Below are positions 12,061 through 24,300 of a stretch of DNA of 64,000 bases, in pieces (within the stretch, counting starts at the first letter, position 1; each line of letters begins with the position of its first letter). The notes beneath the pieces are model-generated. The model was not told the origin of the DNA. It saw only the letters and a program-made list of their open reading frames with translations, and searched no databases. A program made the position numbers and the translations under genes. This DNA is from Apus apus (lineage: Eukaryota; Chordata; Aves; Apodiformes; Apodidae): the NCBI RefSeq assembly GCF_020740795.1, contig NC_067304.1, forward strand, positions 4,702,056 through 4,766,055, in the 5' to 3' direction.

Positions 12061-13545
12061 AGATGAAAATGCTGATCTGGTTTCAATTATGTAGTAGATT
12101 GATACAGTTATAGCCCATGGGCCACAGTGATAAGATCAGACTGCAAATAAATAGAGTGGTGAACGGAAAGAAAAGGAGTCACAGCTCCATCACTTTTTCA
12201 TTATACATCTTAGCAGATCTCCTGTACATTTCAGGACATTTTACAATATGAATGTAGAGCAAAACAACCAACCCTTCCAGTGTATAATTCAGACTCAGAT
12301 CTCTGCAGCAATGCAGCAGGAGAGGCAGCAGAGCCCACACATCAGTACAACACAGCAGCTTTCAGCCAGGACCTGGGCTGACAACAGGTTCTTCATTCTC
12401 TCTGTGTCTCATTAATAACATCAAGCCCAACTCAAGAGACTACCAAGGCCAAAAGAATGCTTGACCCTTCAGTGCTCTCAAAGGCAGACATGCTAGTGCA
12501 AGAGCTGCAGGATGAAACAGAGCCAACATCAATAACCCATCTACAACAGGATTCCCAAAGAGCTGAGTCCACAGCCACGCTGCAGTGAAGTGAGACCTGC
12601 TTGTGTTGGCAGGGAAGGGACACAGGTTCTGCTCCCACCAAGCTGGAACAAGCTGAAGGGCTTCACCATCTCTCACAATCAAGTTCTCAGAGGAACAAAA
12701 GAGAAGCATTCACTACAGAAAATGATTCAGTGAAAAGAGGATATATATGAGCAGACAATACTGATTTAGTGTCTTATTTAAAGCTGCAATCCTTATTCTG
12801 GAACCCAGCTGCACAACATATCCTGGACCCCAACAAAGACAGAAAAAAAAAGCAGTCACTGAAAAGACAGGAAGAAAAGCTTTTAGCAGCTCTGAAACAA
12901 CACACCTAGAACTTCTGGAGCTCAGTATTTTAAAATGGAGTCAGAGATCAGTGCATGCATGGGAGAACTTGGCAGTATCAAGTCAACACTGGCACTGGGG
13001 GCAAGAGCTGTGGTTCTAGCTGAGGGCATCAGCTGGGGAAAAAGCCCCCACTGAGCAGCAGGGCAACAAACTCTTGAGTGTAACTACCAACTATATGGAC
13101 CCTGCACTATGTCACAAACCCTTCAGGTGAGTTTTTGACAGACATGTAATTTGTGACAAAGGAAGTACACACAGGAGGATTCACTTTTCTACTGATAGAA
13201 GAGTGACTGCTGCTGATAGCTTAGATTTTTAAGTGCCTACCCACTTCAGAGGCTTAAGGAAAGTGCTGAACAAATGAATACAGTCAGATTAATGGCTGCA
13301 CATCAGACCAGGAAGGAACAGAAATCAGAGTTATTTGTTGTGTTTTCTCCAGGTGCTTATCACTCTCTGCCAAACAGAAGCTTTGCCTAAAGCAGCAACC
13401 AGCAGTTTTGCCATCTGTATGTAAAGCACAACATGCAAAAACCAGGCTCCAGATGTAATTCAACACATGACACACAACTGCATCTTACAGCCCAGACCCT
13501 GCCACCCCAGAGTCCACCTTGGTAGCTGCTCTTCTCAGGTGTTTC

Positions 13546-16500
13546 TCACAGCTCGTGGGAGTTGGCGTGAGGCTTGGGGAGCCTGTCAGTGTCACAGTTC
13601 TTAATCAGCTGAAAGAGGAACTCAACCTGTTTCTCATAATTCTCAACTGAGATTCTCTCATTCAACCCATGGATCCTGGGAGAAAAAGAATAATGTTTTT
13701 CAGTCCAGTGTGCATTTGTGACCCAGCTGCACACACCCAGCCCCCTGCTTTCCCCTTCACTTCATAGAGCAACACACAAAGAAACAGCCACATACACAAA
13801 ATACTGCACTGTCACTGCAACCTCTGCTCCTGAGGCCAACCACATGGACAGACTCTAAGGCTCAGAGCACAACCAAGCCCGTGGTGTAAGTGGAAAAGAA
13901 AAATCAGTGTTCCAGCTCTCTGCCCATTTCTTGGCCATTTATGTCACTGTTCTATACAGCTACAAGAACACTCTAGTCCTGTATCACCTGCACCTCAACA
14001 AAATGCCGATCGAGTACATGCTAAAGAAGCAAACAACCCCTTGCATGATGATTTTGTTATCACTTTAATCCAGGACACCTAACTGCCAGCTTTAAGGAGC
14101 TAATTAATTCAGAGTGGCACGAGTCCAAACATGGATCTCTTCAACAAGGCCAACTACCAGGACACCACCTTACACACTGTGGCACTATATAAAGGATCCA
14201 GTCTGCTTCCCAGCATTGGTGTACTACCACATGGGACACCTGAGGTCTCCTTCTCCATCTGAAGTAAGGAAGAACACTCCCCCAGTGCCATTTCCATCCC
14301 CTGTTTGTGCAGAACCCAAATCTGCAGGAAATGGGTAGCCTAACAGAAGGTGAGGAAACACCACCACCACACCAAGGTACACAAGGCTGGGTTTCCTCCT
14401 CCTGCCTATCGATCTTCTCTTTCCCCAGTCCCCACTCCAAACAGCTGCCCACAGGCAGGCAGAACATGGTACCTGGGAAGATCATCTGGCTTCAGGAGCA
14501 GCGGGTTGAAGCGATAAATGGCATTGGTGACGTTGGTGAAGTGCCTGCTGTCTGTGTTCCCAATGCACGTGCCTGGAAAACAAGCCTCAGGGTTACGCTG
14601 CGTGACAGCAGCAATTTAATCACCCACACTTTTCCCAGGAAAAAGGAAAGGCACCTGATAACAGTTCTATACAGCCCCTAACTACACCAAGAGCAGCAGT
14701 GCTGGGAGAAGTTTGTTGGTACATCCTGGAAGAACATTCCCTCCTTCATGCACAGGAGGAGCTGAACATCCAACTCCATCCCTCTGACAGCAGCCATGGC
14801 ACTCAGCCTCCACAGAAGTTTAAACTTCAAGCTGCAGCCCAACAAACAGGACTAGGAAGGATCTGTGATCATAAGGAACAATACAGAAAAGCAGGAATAG
14901 CCTTTGCCAGCTATGAAAACAATAAAAGAAGAGCTAAAGCAAGAAGACCTCCCTACTCTCCCTCACAATTCCTTTCTTCCCTGAAAAAAACTCCTTTGTA
15001 TGTGCAGAGAGTCAAATTCAAGGCTCATTGTTTCTGTCAGTTTCCTGTTTGCTTTTTTTACTTCCACTGCTAAAAAACATTAAAACTTTTAAAGGCTAAA
15101 GAGGGAATGGAATAAAAAGAGGAAAAAACAGCTGTTTCCAGTAGTTAACAGCTGGGGTGGAGAAATACACAGAAAATGGAAACAAGTCAATATTAGGGAT
15201 GGAGAAAAAAAAAGCAGGGTGGAAGCTGGAGAGGAAACAATAATCATCATGTGCTTGTTGTTACCTGGGACTACACTGTCAACATCTGGGAAAGTATCCA
15301 GGATGGTTCTTTGAAAAATATGGACCCCGAACGTCTGGTGATCCCAAGGACTGATGGGGAGCGGGTCAAAGGCCTCTACTACATCAATCTTCACTCTGTC
15401 ATCAGCAATAATGTTTCTCACTACCTCTAGCACCTAAAACACAGTGATTAAATAATCAAAAGATGTAACTCCATGTCTCTGCAAGGGACGTTTCCACATT
15501 TGCTCTGCTCCACGTTGAGAAGCCACAGCAAACACAGCACTTTGCCACCCATCTCAGAGGGAAAAAGACATGAGATAAGCTGTGTTTCTGACAGCTTCCA
15601 TAAGGAGCATTTCCCAAATCTTCCCAGATCTGCTGCCACAAATGGCCAAGGGCCACTATGCCCAGCCAGGGCTGAGGGGCAGCCCCACATCTGGGGGCAC
15701 AGCAGGTACCTCAGCAGCCTTCTCTGCAGAGTGGATCCGAAAGTTGACGGTTGCTTTTGCAGAAGATGGGATGACATTTGTCTAGGAAAAAAAGAAGAAC
15801 CGAGACTTAAAAAGGAAGTTACTAACAGATTAAAATGTCAACTGTGAACTCAGAATCTGCTCAAACAACTCCAGGTTCACCCTGTTTCCACTAACATCAA
15901 GTGTGGGATCTCTTCCTGTGCTCTGCATTGAAATACTGCAAATCTCAGGTATTATGCAGATAATTACACTACAAGATATTCATCAACCCAGCACAAATGA
16001 AGTTAGCTGTTATACAGAAGTTCTCCTCTTGAGATCAGCCCTCTCCTTTCAGAAACTTTATACTAAAAATCCTGAAAGTTTGTTGTATTTTTAAATAATA
16101 TTTTTACATCATGGTCATACTACTTCTCTCCAAACATGGCACATATAAGTCACTTAACAAATTATGTTGCTGAGGACACCTCACTCTTCTTTTCTGCTGA
16201 CTGAATATTTATAATTTTGTTAAACAAAAAACGTATAATCTCCAGGAAAAAAAAACAAGCCAGGGTGTCACTTCTCTCCTGGCCACTCAGTGTCACTGTT
16301 CAGCCACTCTAACTTGGTTTTCTTGCCCAGTGATGCTTTTCAGTAACAGACTTCTTCAGGGTCAGACTGAACAGCATGTTTGTTTTCCAGGGCTACAATA
16401 CTTTTGGACAGCTACACCTCCTTATCAGGGCAAGATCCGTCTGTATCAGCCAGAACCTGTTATCTCTCAGTCCAAGGTGCACACTGACCCTACTCGAATC

Positions 16501-19500
16501 ACAAACACAAGAACCCACCAGGGCTGGAAAGTGACTTAGTTTCAAATACTGTAATTGATACTTTGTATGATGACACTGAAAACTCTTTGTTGTGCTTCTT
16601 AAACCAGGGCCCTGATGTTATAACTGGATATAAAGAGATGGAATGGATATGTCCTAGTTGTCTCATTGCACTACACAGAGAAACATCACAATGAAATACC
16701 TTGATTCCTGCATTAAACATTGTGACTGCTGTAGTAGTTCGAATCAAGGCATTGGTGGAAGGTTTCCAGGCCAGGACTCTTCCAAAAAAAGGGAAAAAAA
16801 GGAAAAAATTGAAAGAAGTTTAGTATCAAGAAAAAATAAGCACCACGATCACTTAGGAAATAAGCTGAATGGTGGCCTATTAAATTAACAAAGTGGTTAT
16901 TAACAGTAAAGCACTGATATTGTCTAAACTATGAAATGGTACAGCAGATTTCCTGGGAAGACCAGAACTGGCCAGTGGTCTTCACCTTTTAAGGGTGAGA
17001 GGCTGGCAATGTTCACCAAGGATCTATTTTCTTACCTGCTGACAACAGGTGAAAACAGCCACAGGTTGCTCATGATGAGATTGAGAGGAAAGCTGAACTA
17101 AATGGAATAAATAAAACCACAAATCAGAAGGTTTCTGGTTTTCAGGAAGACAGTGGAGTCACCAAGGTATGGCTGAAACTATTCCAGCAGCAACAATTCT
17201 CTGGGAGAAAGGGCAGCTGAAGTCTTCTCCTTTCCAGGAACTACATAACTGTGCTCTAAATTAATATGCTGAGCTACTCTTCAGATATTAAAATGAAAAT
17301 TTAAGAATGAAATAACAGTTCTTCCCTCACCTCTGACGCAAGGTGCTCCATAGTCATGAGTTCTGGCCCGTGGCCAAACAGGTTGCGCAAGGGATTCTGC
17401 TCCAGTCTGAGGCACAACAAATCAACACGGGAAACTTAGAAAAACCTCTGGCTATTGCTGCTCCAGGAATTTAATTTCTACAATGTATATATCTATCTGA
17501 GCTGAAATCACACATTCTTCTCTCCCTGTAAGTAAATCTCCATGACAGATTCCTTAGCATTCCTGACACCTGCAGAGATTGGCTTTCGAGGACAGCTGGA
17601 AAAACCCCAAAGCTTCACTCTGATCAAGAATATATGGAAATCTAGAAAAGTATCACATCAAATTCCACCATAGCTGTACATCTTGTCTCAAATACATATT
17701 AATGAGCTATTTGCTATCTCCACAGCCATGTAATGAGTTGATTCACCCAGTCCCATCCTGACTTTACACCACATTTATTGGCTTGGACAGTGGCCAGCTG
17801 GAAGCAGCAGGTATGTGCAAGGACACATTCCAGGGAAATCCTGCAATCCAAACAAAGCAATCTCTACTGCTGCAGAGTGAATTATGGAATTATGACAGAC
17901 ATCAGGATGCACCAGTTGTCTTCGTTGTAAGGAATCGATACTAGGAACAGCTGAAGTGAAGACACTCCAGCCATGTGGCAACTGTCCCTTTGCTGGGAAT
18001 TGCATTTCTCCCCTTCAGAGCAAGTGACAAAAACTTCAGCTTCAAGTATATAAGAATTTGCAAAACACTCCGAATACAAATATGAGAAAATAAAGTCACA
18101 TAACAGTGACTTTAGGAGTCTGCTTGACTCTCTTCAACATGAGATGACAGGGAAGCTCTCACCTGGCCATTGCTGCTGCAAGAATGCCAATACTTGTCTC
18201 CTTAGGAGGAAAGGATGAATGTCCTGGCTCTTTTTCCACAGTGAAGTTCAGTGTTATTGAGCCCTTTTCTGTGATAGCAATTCTAATAGATAAATAAATA
18301 AATTATTAATGCAACTCGAAACACACCCACAGACTGTAAGTAAAAAGAACAACTGTGTATTTTTAGTATCACAAAAAAAACCAAACTAAAAACACCAAAG
18401 AAACAGCAACAACAAATCCTTAACACAGTCTTTTAATGTCCTGGCTGCTTCTCCAGTGAGCAGATTCTGCAGCACACAACTAACACACTTGCACTGGCTA
18501 AGTGGAACATTCTGCTGCTGTCAGCACAGCTGTAATGGAGAACAAGCCAAGGCTGAAGGTCCTTTGCTTGCACTTTGTGCCACTGCTCTAGTCTTAGCAA
18601 TGCCAAGGCTGCCACGTGCCTTAAAAACATACTTGTTGACATTAGCCAGGTCATTTCTCACAAATTAACTACTGAAAATGGATCACCTTCCTCATGGACA
18701 ATTCTGTTTCTTTTACTTACACAGCTACTGGCTTCTTCACTCCTGCAATGATGCCATCTAGTATTGCACTTCCCTCATCGAGTAAGAAGGAGAGTTTGAC
18801 TCCTCTGGCTTCCAGCAGAGCTGCAATCTGCATCCCTCCCTTCCAACCAGACACCTGTGGGAACCCAGCCAGGGGAGCTGGTCAGGATAAGGCAAACCAC
18901 TGGGAAGAATACTGGAAAACATCTTGCTGTTGACAGTGATCACTGCTACAATGCAAAGAATGCAAGGAATCTCCCAGTGAACAGCTCTAGAGCAGCCAAT
19001 AAAAATCAATAAAAGGTCAATAAAAGATTATTTTGAGCAAAATTCATTGGAGATCTTTAACAGCCTGGTAGCTGAGCAGTTTATACCCACACTGAGGAAC
19101 ATTCACATTCAGGAGTCACTGAATGTTACTTTGAATCCTGTTACTTCTTGGACACGGCAAGGTCTCAGAGCTGTAAGCTCCACAGATGAGTTAGTCACTT
19201 TAAAGAGGTATTAGTTTTCACTATGAACAATTCTGTGTCTTTCTTTTTCAACAATGAATAAACAAACCCATCTCATCCACTCTGTCCTGTTCACTGGTGC
19301 CCACACACCCCAACAGATGTGCAACATTCTTCTTAGCCCTTCCTGCTCATTTGGAACAACCATGTAAAGCTCAAGGCAGCTTTTCATGTCCTAGACCTAC
19401 TCCAAAACGTGACTCCTGCTGCACCTGCCATGCAGAAAAGAATTTAAACTAACACCCCACTGTGTTATTTTCTCTTTCCTTTTTCCTCATCACACCAAAC

Positions 19501-22500
19501 CCTTTGTCAACGTCACCTGAAGCCAAACAATCAATATGTAACTATGACCACCTGCCTGATGCAGTATCTACCCACATCACAAAAAAAAAACAAACAGGAA
19601 AGAGTTTCCAGCTTAACAACATTTAAAAATTAAGTCTTGTTGCACACATGAACAATGCAAACAAGTAGTTGCTCTGAGGAAATGAAAGAAAATACCTCCT
19701 CATCATGTCCAATGCCAACATAGAAAGATCTCTGGGGTCTGTAATTTCTTCTCAGCAAAAATTCTAGAGCTTGCAGAATACCCTGCAGAACAAAAAAAAA
19801 CCCAACAAGCAGAATGTGTTTTGTGTTAGGGAGGAGAATAAATGTAAAAGAATGCAATGCAATGTAAAAGAAATATTCACAGCCCTAAAGGAGACTTTGT
19901 CCTGTTCACAGTTGAGTCTTTATTTCTACAGCTCCTACTGGTGATACTCATATTCTCTGGAAAACACACTGCAATAGTCTTGGTCAATAGTGCCTGAGGG
20001 TGCTGCACAGTGTCAGTGTCCACACACAACACACACTGCAGGCTTGTTCCTGCTGCATTCGGTGACAAACTGCACAGCAGGCAGGACAGAGTTAGAATTA
20101 TCCAAGGAATCCACTGTTCCTTCAAAGTCTCTGCACTACACACACAGTTTGCTTGACTGGAGCCACCAAATCCATTTTTTTTTCATGAGCAGCATGGCTT
20201 GGACAAGAAGTGCTCAGACTGGCAGAAATGAGCAGCTTAATCTGAAGAATGAGAAACTAAATCTACCATTTGCTGTATTTTTCCATCTCGTGTTTTTTTC
20301 CAATTTGAGCTAGTTAATTTCGTACATTTCAGCAGAAATTATAGAACTTCTACCTTGTCAGCATGTGTTTGGCCTCACACTGTTGATTTTTACTGCCTGT
20401 TTGTGGAGGTAGTTGTGCAGTTCTTAGTAGAAGGAAGCAGCAAAGTAAAGTTTAAAGTTGCAAGGCTTTGAAATTGATGATTAAACAACCTGCAATTTTC
20501 TAGGAGTGTGGCCTGTGTCACAATAAGCAGCCACAGCATCTGTGTTACTGCTCTGCTAAACATCTATTTAAATTTAAATACAAGGCTGTCATGGAAGTAA
20601 CCCTTGCAAGTCACAAAGGACTATATTCCTTATTAATTTTTCCATCTATCTTTTCCCAAATGAGAAATCCTTCACAGATCAACCTTTTTTGTACTTGATT
20701 CCTCCCAAGTGTACTTAGTACAACAGCTCTTTGTTCTGCCACAGACCAGATAAGATATAAGGTTATTTGACTATAATATTAAATAAGCATAGTTTATTTT
20801 GAAACTCAAGCTTTTTCAAAGCATCATGTTTGGCTTTGAATGCCCATATGACATCAGGGAAAAAGGTCCATCCCTGATTTCAAACACAGCATTTGACATA
20901 AAATTTAAATATGGTATTTAACCAGTTCAATTTGTGAATGTTTTTTTTTGAACCTCTTAAGAGATTTAACTCTGCTTTCCGTTTTCACCTCATCTCTAGG
21001 AAAAGCTGGGAGAAAACTGCAGGGCTTAGGAATTTAACAACCTGCATTTAGAGAGGGGTAAGAGAGATAATAGATTAAATTTCAAGAGAACAGACTCCTC
21101 CAATCTGTCTTTTTCAGGCTTTGTATCTCTCTGGTGTGAATTACCAAGCCGACGTACTATGGCAGAGTTTTTGTTATCCAGAGCTCCTCGTCCATAGATG
21201 AAACCTTCATGCTCTGCAGCTGAGAAAGGAGGGAAATCCCAGCCCTCCGGGGAGGCAGGCACAACATCCATGTGTGCAAGCAGCATATAGGGCATCAGTT
21301 CAGGGTTAGAGCCCTGAACAGTAAAGAGGTGGCTGTATTTCCCAACAATTTCATGTTGAATGAACTTTGAAGAAAATACAGCCGGGAAGACTGCGAGGAA
21401 AAAAATTAAAAACAGGTGAAAAAGGAAAATTAATGATAACGTCCAAGTTTATCATCACACACTCCAGAGCAGTCACTTACTTAGCCTCAAGGAGAGCACT
21501 GCACATCAGCCTGAGCACAACAACTCTGCTTCAAGGAAGGAGATGTGCAGCTTGGCTCCCACACTGCCACCAATCCATCTCACTTTGGGTTTAACACTTC
21601 CTGAAGCAAAACCAGGAACTGCTGCTCATCAGTTGCAGGCAGCAATGATGGGACTGCCAAGAAGCAAGCTGAAGCAGGGGTAGCCTTCCTCTTGTTGTGT
21701 TTGTTTTTTGTTTGTTTTTTTTTTTAAATGGCAAGGTTATTTAACCATCTCAGGGACCAAAAACCACCATTCCAAAAAGACATTTGAACCTTCTCTGTTC
21801 CAGCTTTGGCCACTGCTACACCAAAGCACCCTGCTGCAGGGGTGACATGTGTATCCCATATTTTTGCCAGTCCTTTCTTTCTTGTGGGAAAACAAAATAA
21901 AAATCTGTATCATAGGATAGAATCCCAGACTGATTTGAGTTGGAAGGGACCTTAAAGATCATCTAGTCCCAACCCCCTGCATGGGCAGGGACACCTCCCA
22001 CCAGCCCAGGCTGCTCCAAGCCCCATCCAACCTGCCCTTCAACACTGCCAGGGATGGGGCAGCCACAGCTTCCCTGGGCAGCCTGGGCCAGGGACTCACC
22101 ATCCTCACACAAAATTATATTGAAGAACCATAGACACTCCCTTCAATTTGTTTAGAAAATTTAATTGAGCAGCAGAGATTGCTAAGAATTAAAGTTTAGT
22201 ACCTTCCTGCATGTAATTCCCAAATTCTGCCATGGCGGTTGTATTCAAGTCCTTTGGAGATATGGAAACAGTTGGGATTTTAATTGCACCTTCAATGAAA
22301 TACAAACCAGAAATAATTTGACACTGAAATCAAACAACACTTGAACTGCATTTCAAAAGGGCAGGGGGGGTAGTACTCATGTTCCCGAATATTTTCATAG
22401 ACCCATGGAATGGTTTGGGTTGGAAGGGACTTAAAGCTCATCCAGTCCCACTCCCTAGGCAGGGACACCTCCCACCAGACCAGGTTGCTGCAAGCCCCAT

Positions 22501-24062
22501 CCAACCTGCCCTTCCACACTTCCAGAGATGGAGCAGCCACAGCCAATGTCTCACCACCCTCACATTAAATAATTCCAGGCTTTAAGGATTATTTCACAGG
22601 ATAGCGAGAGCTGCCACATCAAAACACAACTGGTGCACTTCAGGTGAGCTGTGCACATGCAGCACACCTGTGCTGCCTTCCAGTCTCAGCCAAGGTATTT
22701 CTCTAGGTATTTGAACTCATTTTTCATCCTACAGCACTGAACAATGTTACCAGAAATGCCCTTGTCCTGAAGCAGTTGCATTTTGCTGGGGTGAACTGAT
22801 TGGTCACAGTCATAAACTATTCTGGCAGGCAGCTTAGCTGGCAGTTCAAGGTTCAACAGCAAGTCAGGCTGCAGTGGAAAGACTGTTGCAGCACCTCCTT
22901 TCATACTGCTCCAACCTTAAACATACCTAAGCAGACAGGTCTTTTGCTGCTCCTTCTAGTCTGCTCTGGCACTTAAACAGAGACAGACAAAAACACTGAG
23001 TCACTGTCATGCAGAATATGGGTATAACTTAGCCCCAATCCCAGCTGCCTTTCCTAAGAGCATCTGTCAAGTGAGGTTACAGATTCTTTTAAAAGCTGTG
23101 CTATTCAATAAAAAATACCACAATAAATCTCTTTTGCATCCCTGTATTTCCCCATTAAAAAAGTATGTAAACAAAATTTGCTAAGCAACAAACCTTACAA
23201 ACCAGGAACACAGGAGATTTACAGAACCCAACCCCTACTTGAGAAGTCAAGGACTATCACTTTATGCCAGATTGTGGTTTCCTGCAAACTGCCAACCCTC
23301 ATGAGCTCTAAATATCCTCCAAGTCTTCTGCACAAGACTGTCAAAGAGCACAAACACACCCTGACTCGTTTCGGACAGGCTGCCTGCAGTGAGGTGCTGT
23401 GCAAGATTTCAGCCAGCAAGACAGAAAAAAAAAAAAAAAAAAGAAAAAAAAGAATCCGACCATGATTTATCAGTGATTTATGCGAAGTGGACAAAGACCT
23501 GCCTGGCAGATGCAGTCACAAGGTGCCTGGAGCGTTCTGCCCGAGAGGAAAACACTGAAGAAAATCAACACGGGGAGAAAGCTGGTCTGGGGAGAATCAA
23601 CAACCGGCTTCCTCCGAGGGGAAAGCACCTGAGAACCTGCCCGTCACGGCCGCCCCGCTCCCACCCGCGCCCCAGCCCTGGGGCCAGCCTCGCCCTGCGG
23701 AGCGGGCCTGCCCGGCCCCACAGCGAGCTCGGGCCGCCCCCGCCGCCACGCCGGGGAAGCAGGGGCCGGCAGCACCCCCCGTGCCGGGGCTGAGGGGGAC
23801 ACCGCGGCTGCTGGCGCCCGGGGAGGCCCGGGAGGGCGGGTGCGGCCAGGGCGGCCCGTCGGGCCCCCTCACCTCGCAGCACCTCCTTGAGCTCCAGCCT
23901 CTCGCCGGCGCTGAAGGCGGCGGTACCGCCGCGCCGCGCCCACAGGCGCGGGATGGCCGGGGCGCGGGGGAGGTAGGCGCGGAGCAGCAGGGCGGCCAGC
24001 AGGGCCAGCAGGACCAGCCCCGCCAGCCCCGCGGCGCAGCCCGCCCGCCGCCCCGCCGCCAT
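13546..24062 (-). CDS. PM20D1: PM20D1, peptidase M20 domain-containing N-acyl amino acid synthase/hydrolase (13 exons, 512 aa)
   Basis: Exons in transcript order: 23873-24062, 22203-22289, 21158-21390, 19696-19782, 18721-18854, 18163-18282, 17331-17406, 17036-17097, 16700-16778, 15710-15781, 15265-15433, 14473-14572, 13546-13675. They sum to 1539 nt in one frame with GT-AG ends throughout. The family enzyme is secreted and reversibly condenses fatty acids with amino acids to N-acyl amino acids, which act as uncouplers. The M20 zinc-site residues are all present: H132 and D134 (AHMDVVP), D164 (GALDNKNS), E198/E199 (GHDEE), D225 (LLDEG) and H472 (RIHG). The conserved NTDSR motif is in exon 12. 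The length is close to human (about 502 aa). The start chosen is the ATG at 24062 (G at -3, G at +4); the open frame upstream to 24101 begins with GTG. The N-terminus has RR then a long Leu/Ala core, a signal peptide or anchor. The exon 3 donor (ATA|GTACGT) is weak. Confidence 0.97.
19696..21390 (-). other. PM20D1: PM20D1 exons 3-4: zinc-site core
   Basis: Exon 3 (21158-21390, residues 93-170) carries HxD and the bridging Asp. Exon 4 (19696-19782, residues 171-199) ends exactly after the catalytic Glu pair of GHDEE. Splitting the active site over two exons joined by a 1.4-kb intron means skipping of exon 4 (29 codons, in frame) would remove the catalytic base without shifting the frame. Confidence 0.9.
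21910..22110 (-). mobile_element. CR1 LINE tail in PM20D1 intron 2
   Basis: The + strand reads TTGGAAGGGACCTTAAAGAT, TGGGCAGGGACACCTCCCAC, CAAGCCCCATCCAACCTGCC and GGGACTCACCATCCTCAC, the reverse complement of an avian CR1 tail. It ends about 90 bp from PM20D1 exon 2. Confidence 0.9.
22395..22580 (-). mobile_element. CR1 LINE tail in PM20D1 intron 1
   Basis: The + strand reads GGAATGGTTTGGGTTGGAAG, GGCAGGGACACCTCCCACCA, CAAGCCCCATCCAACCTGCC and CTCACCACCCTCACATT. It is the same family, orientation and region as the copy at 21910-22110. The two lie on either side of PM20D1 exon 2. Confidence 0.9.
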
Positions 24063-24300
24063 CCCGGCGGACTGCGGCCCGCGCCCCGCTGCGGCCGTCA
24101 CGGGCCCGCCAATCTGACCCGCCAGCCAATCGCTGCCCGCCCGCCCCGGAGCGCAGCCAATGGGAGGCCTGAGCCCGCCCCCCCGCCGGGGCTGCTGGGA
24201 GCTGCAGTTCGGCGCCTCAGCAGGGCTGAGATGGCGGCGGGCGGGGAGGTTTGGTTCTCGCTCCGTCCCCTCTGTGAAATGGCGTGTTTCTTGTCTCTAA
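23640..24300 (-). promoter_or_regulatory. PM20D1: CpG island over PM20D1 exon 1 and promoter
   Basis: GC- and CpG-rich block covering exon 1 (23873-24062), the start of intron 1 and the upstream flank. Three CCAAT boxes lie just upstream of the ATG. A GAGATGGCGGC motif at 24228-24238 on the + strand resembles a YY1 site, often found near start sites. No TATA box was seen. The layout would suit a bidirectional promoter, but no conserved + strand gene was recognised. Confidence 0.75.
24109..24161 (+). promoter_or_regulatory. PM20D1: Three same-orientation CCAAT boxes (NF-Y type)
   Basis: CCAAT occurs at 24109-24113, 24126-24130 and 24157-24161, all on the + strand, thus inverted (ATTGG) relative to PM20D1. 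Spacings are 17 and 31 bp. NF-Y binds CCAAT in either orientation near CpG promoters. Occupancy is inferred. Confidence 0.6.

Noticed and set aside
24063-24101. N-terminal extension of PM20D1 (13 residues)
   Set aside because: It begins at GTG; the ATG at 24062 has a better context and matches the family N-terminus.
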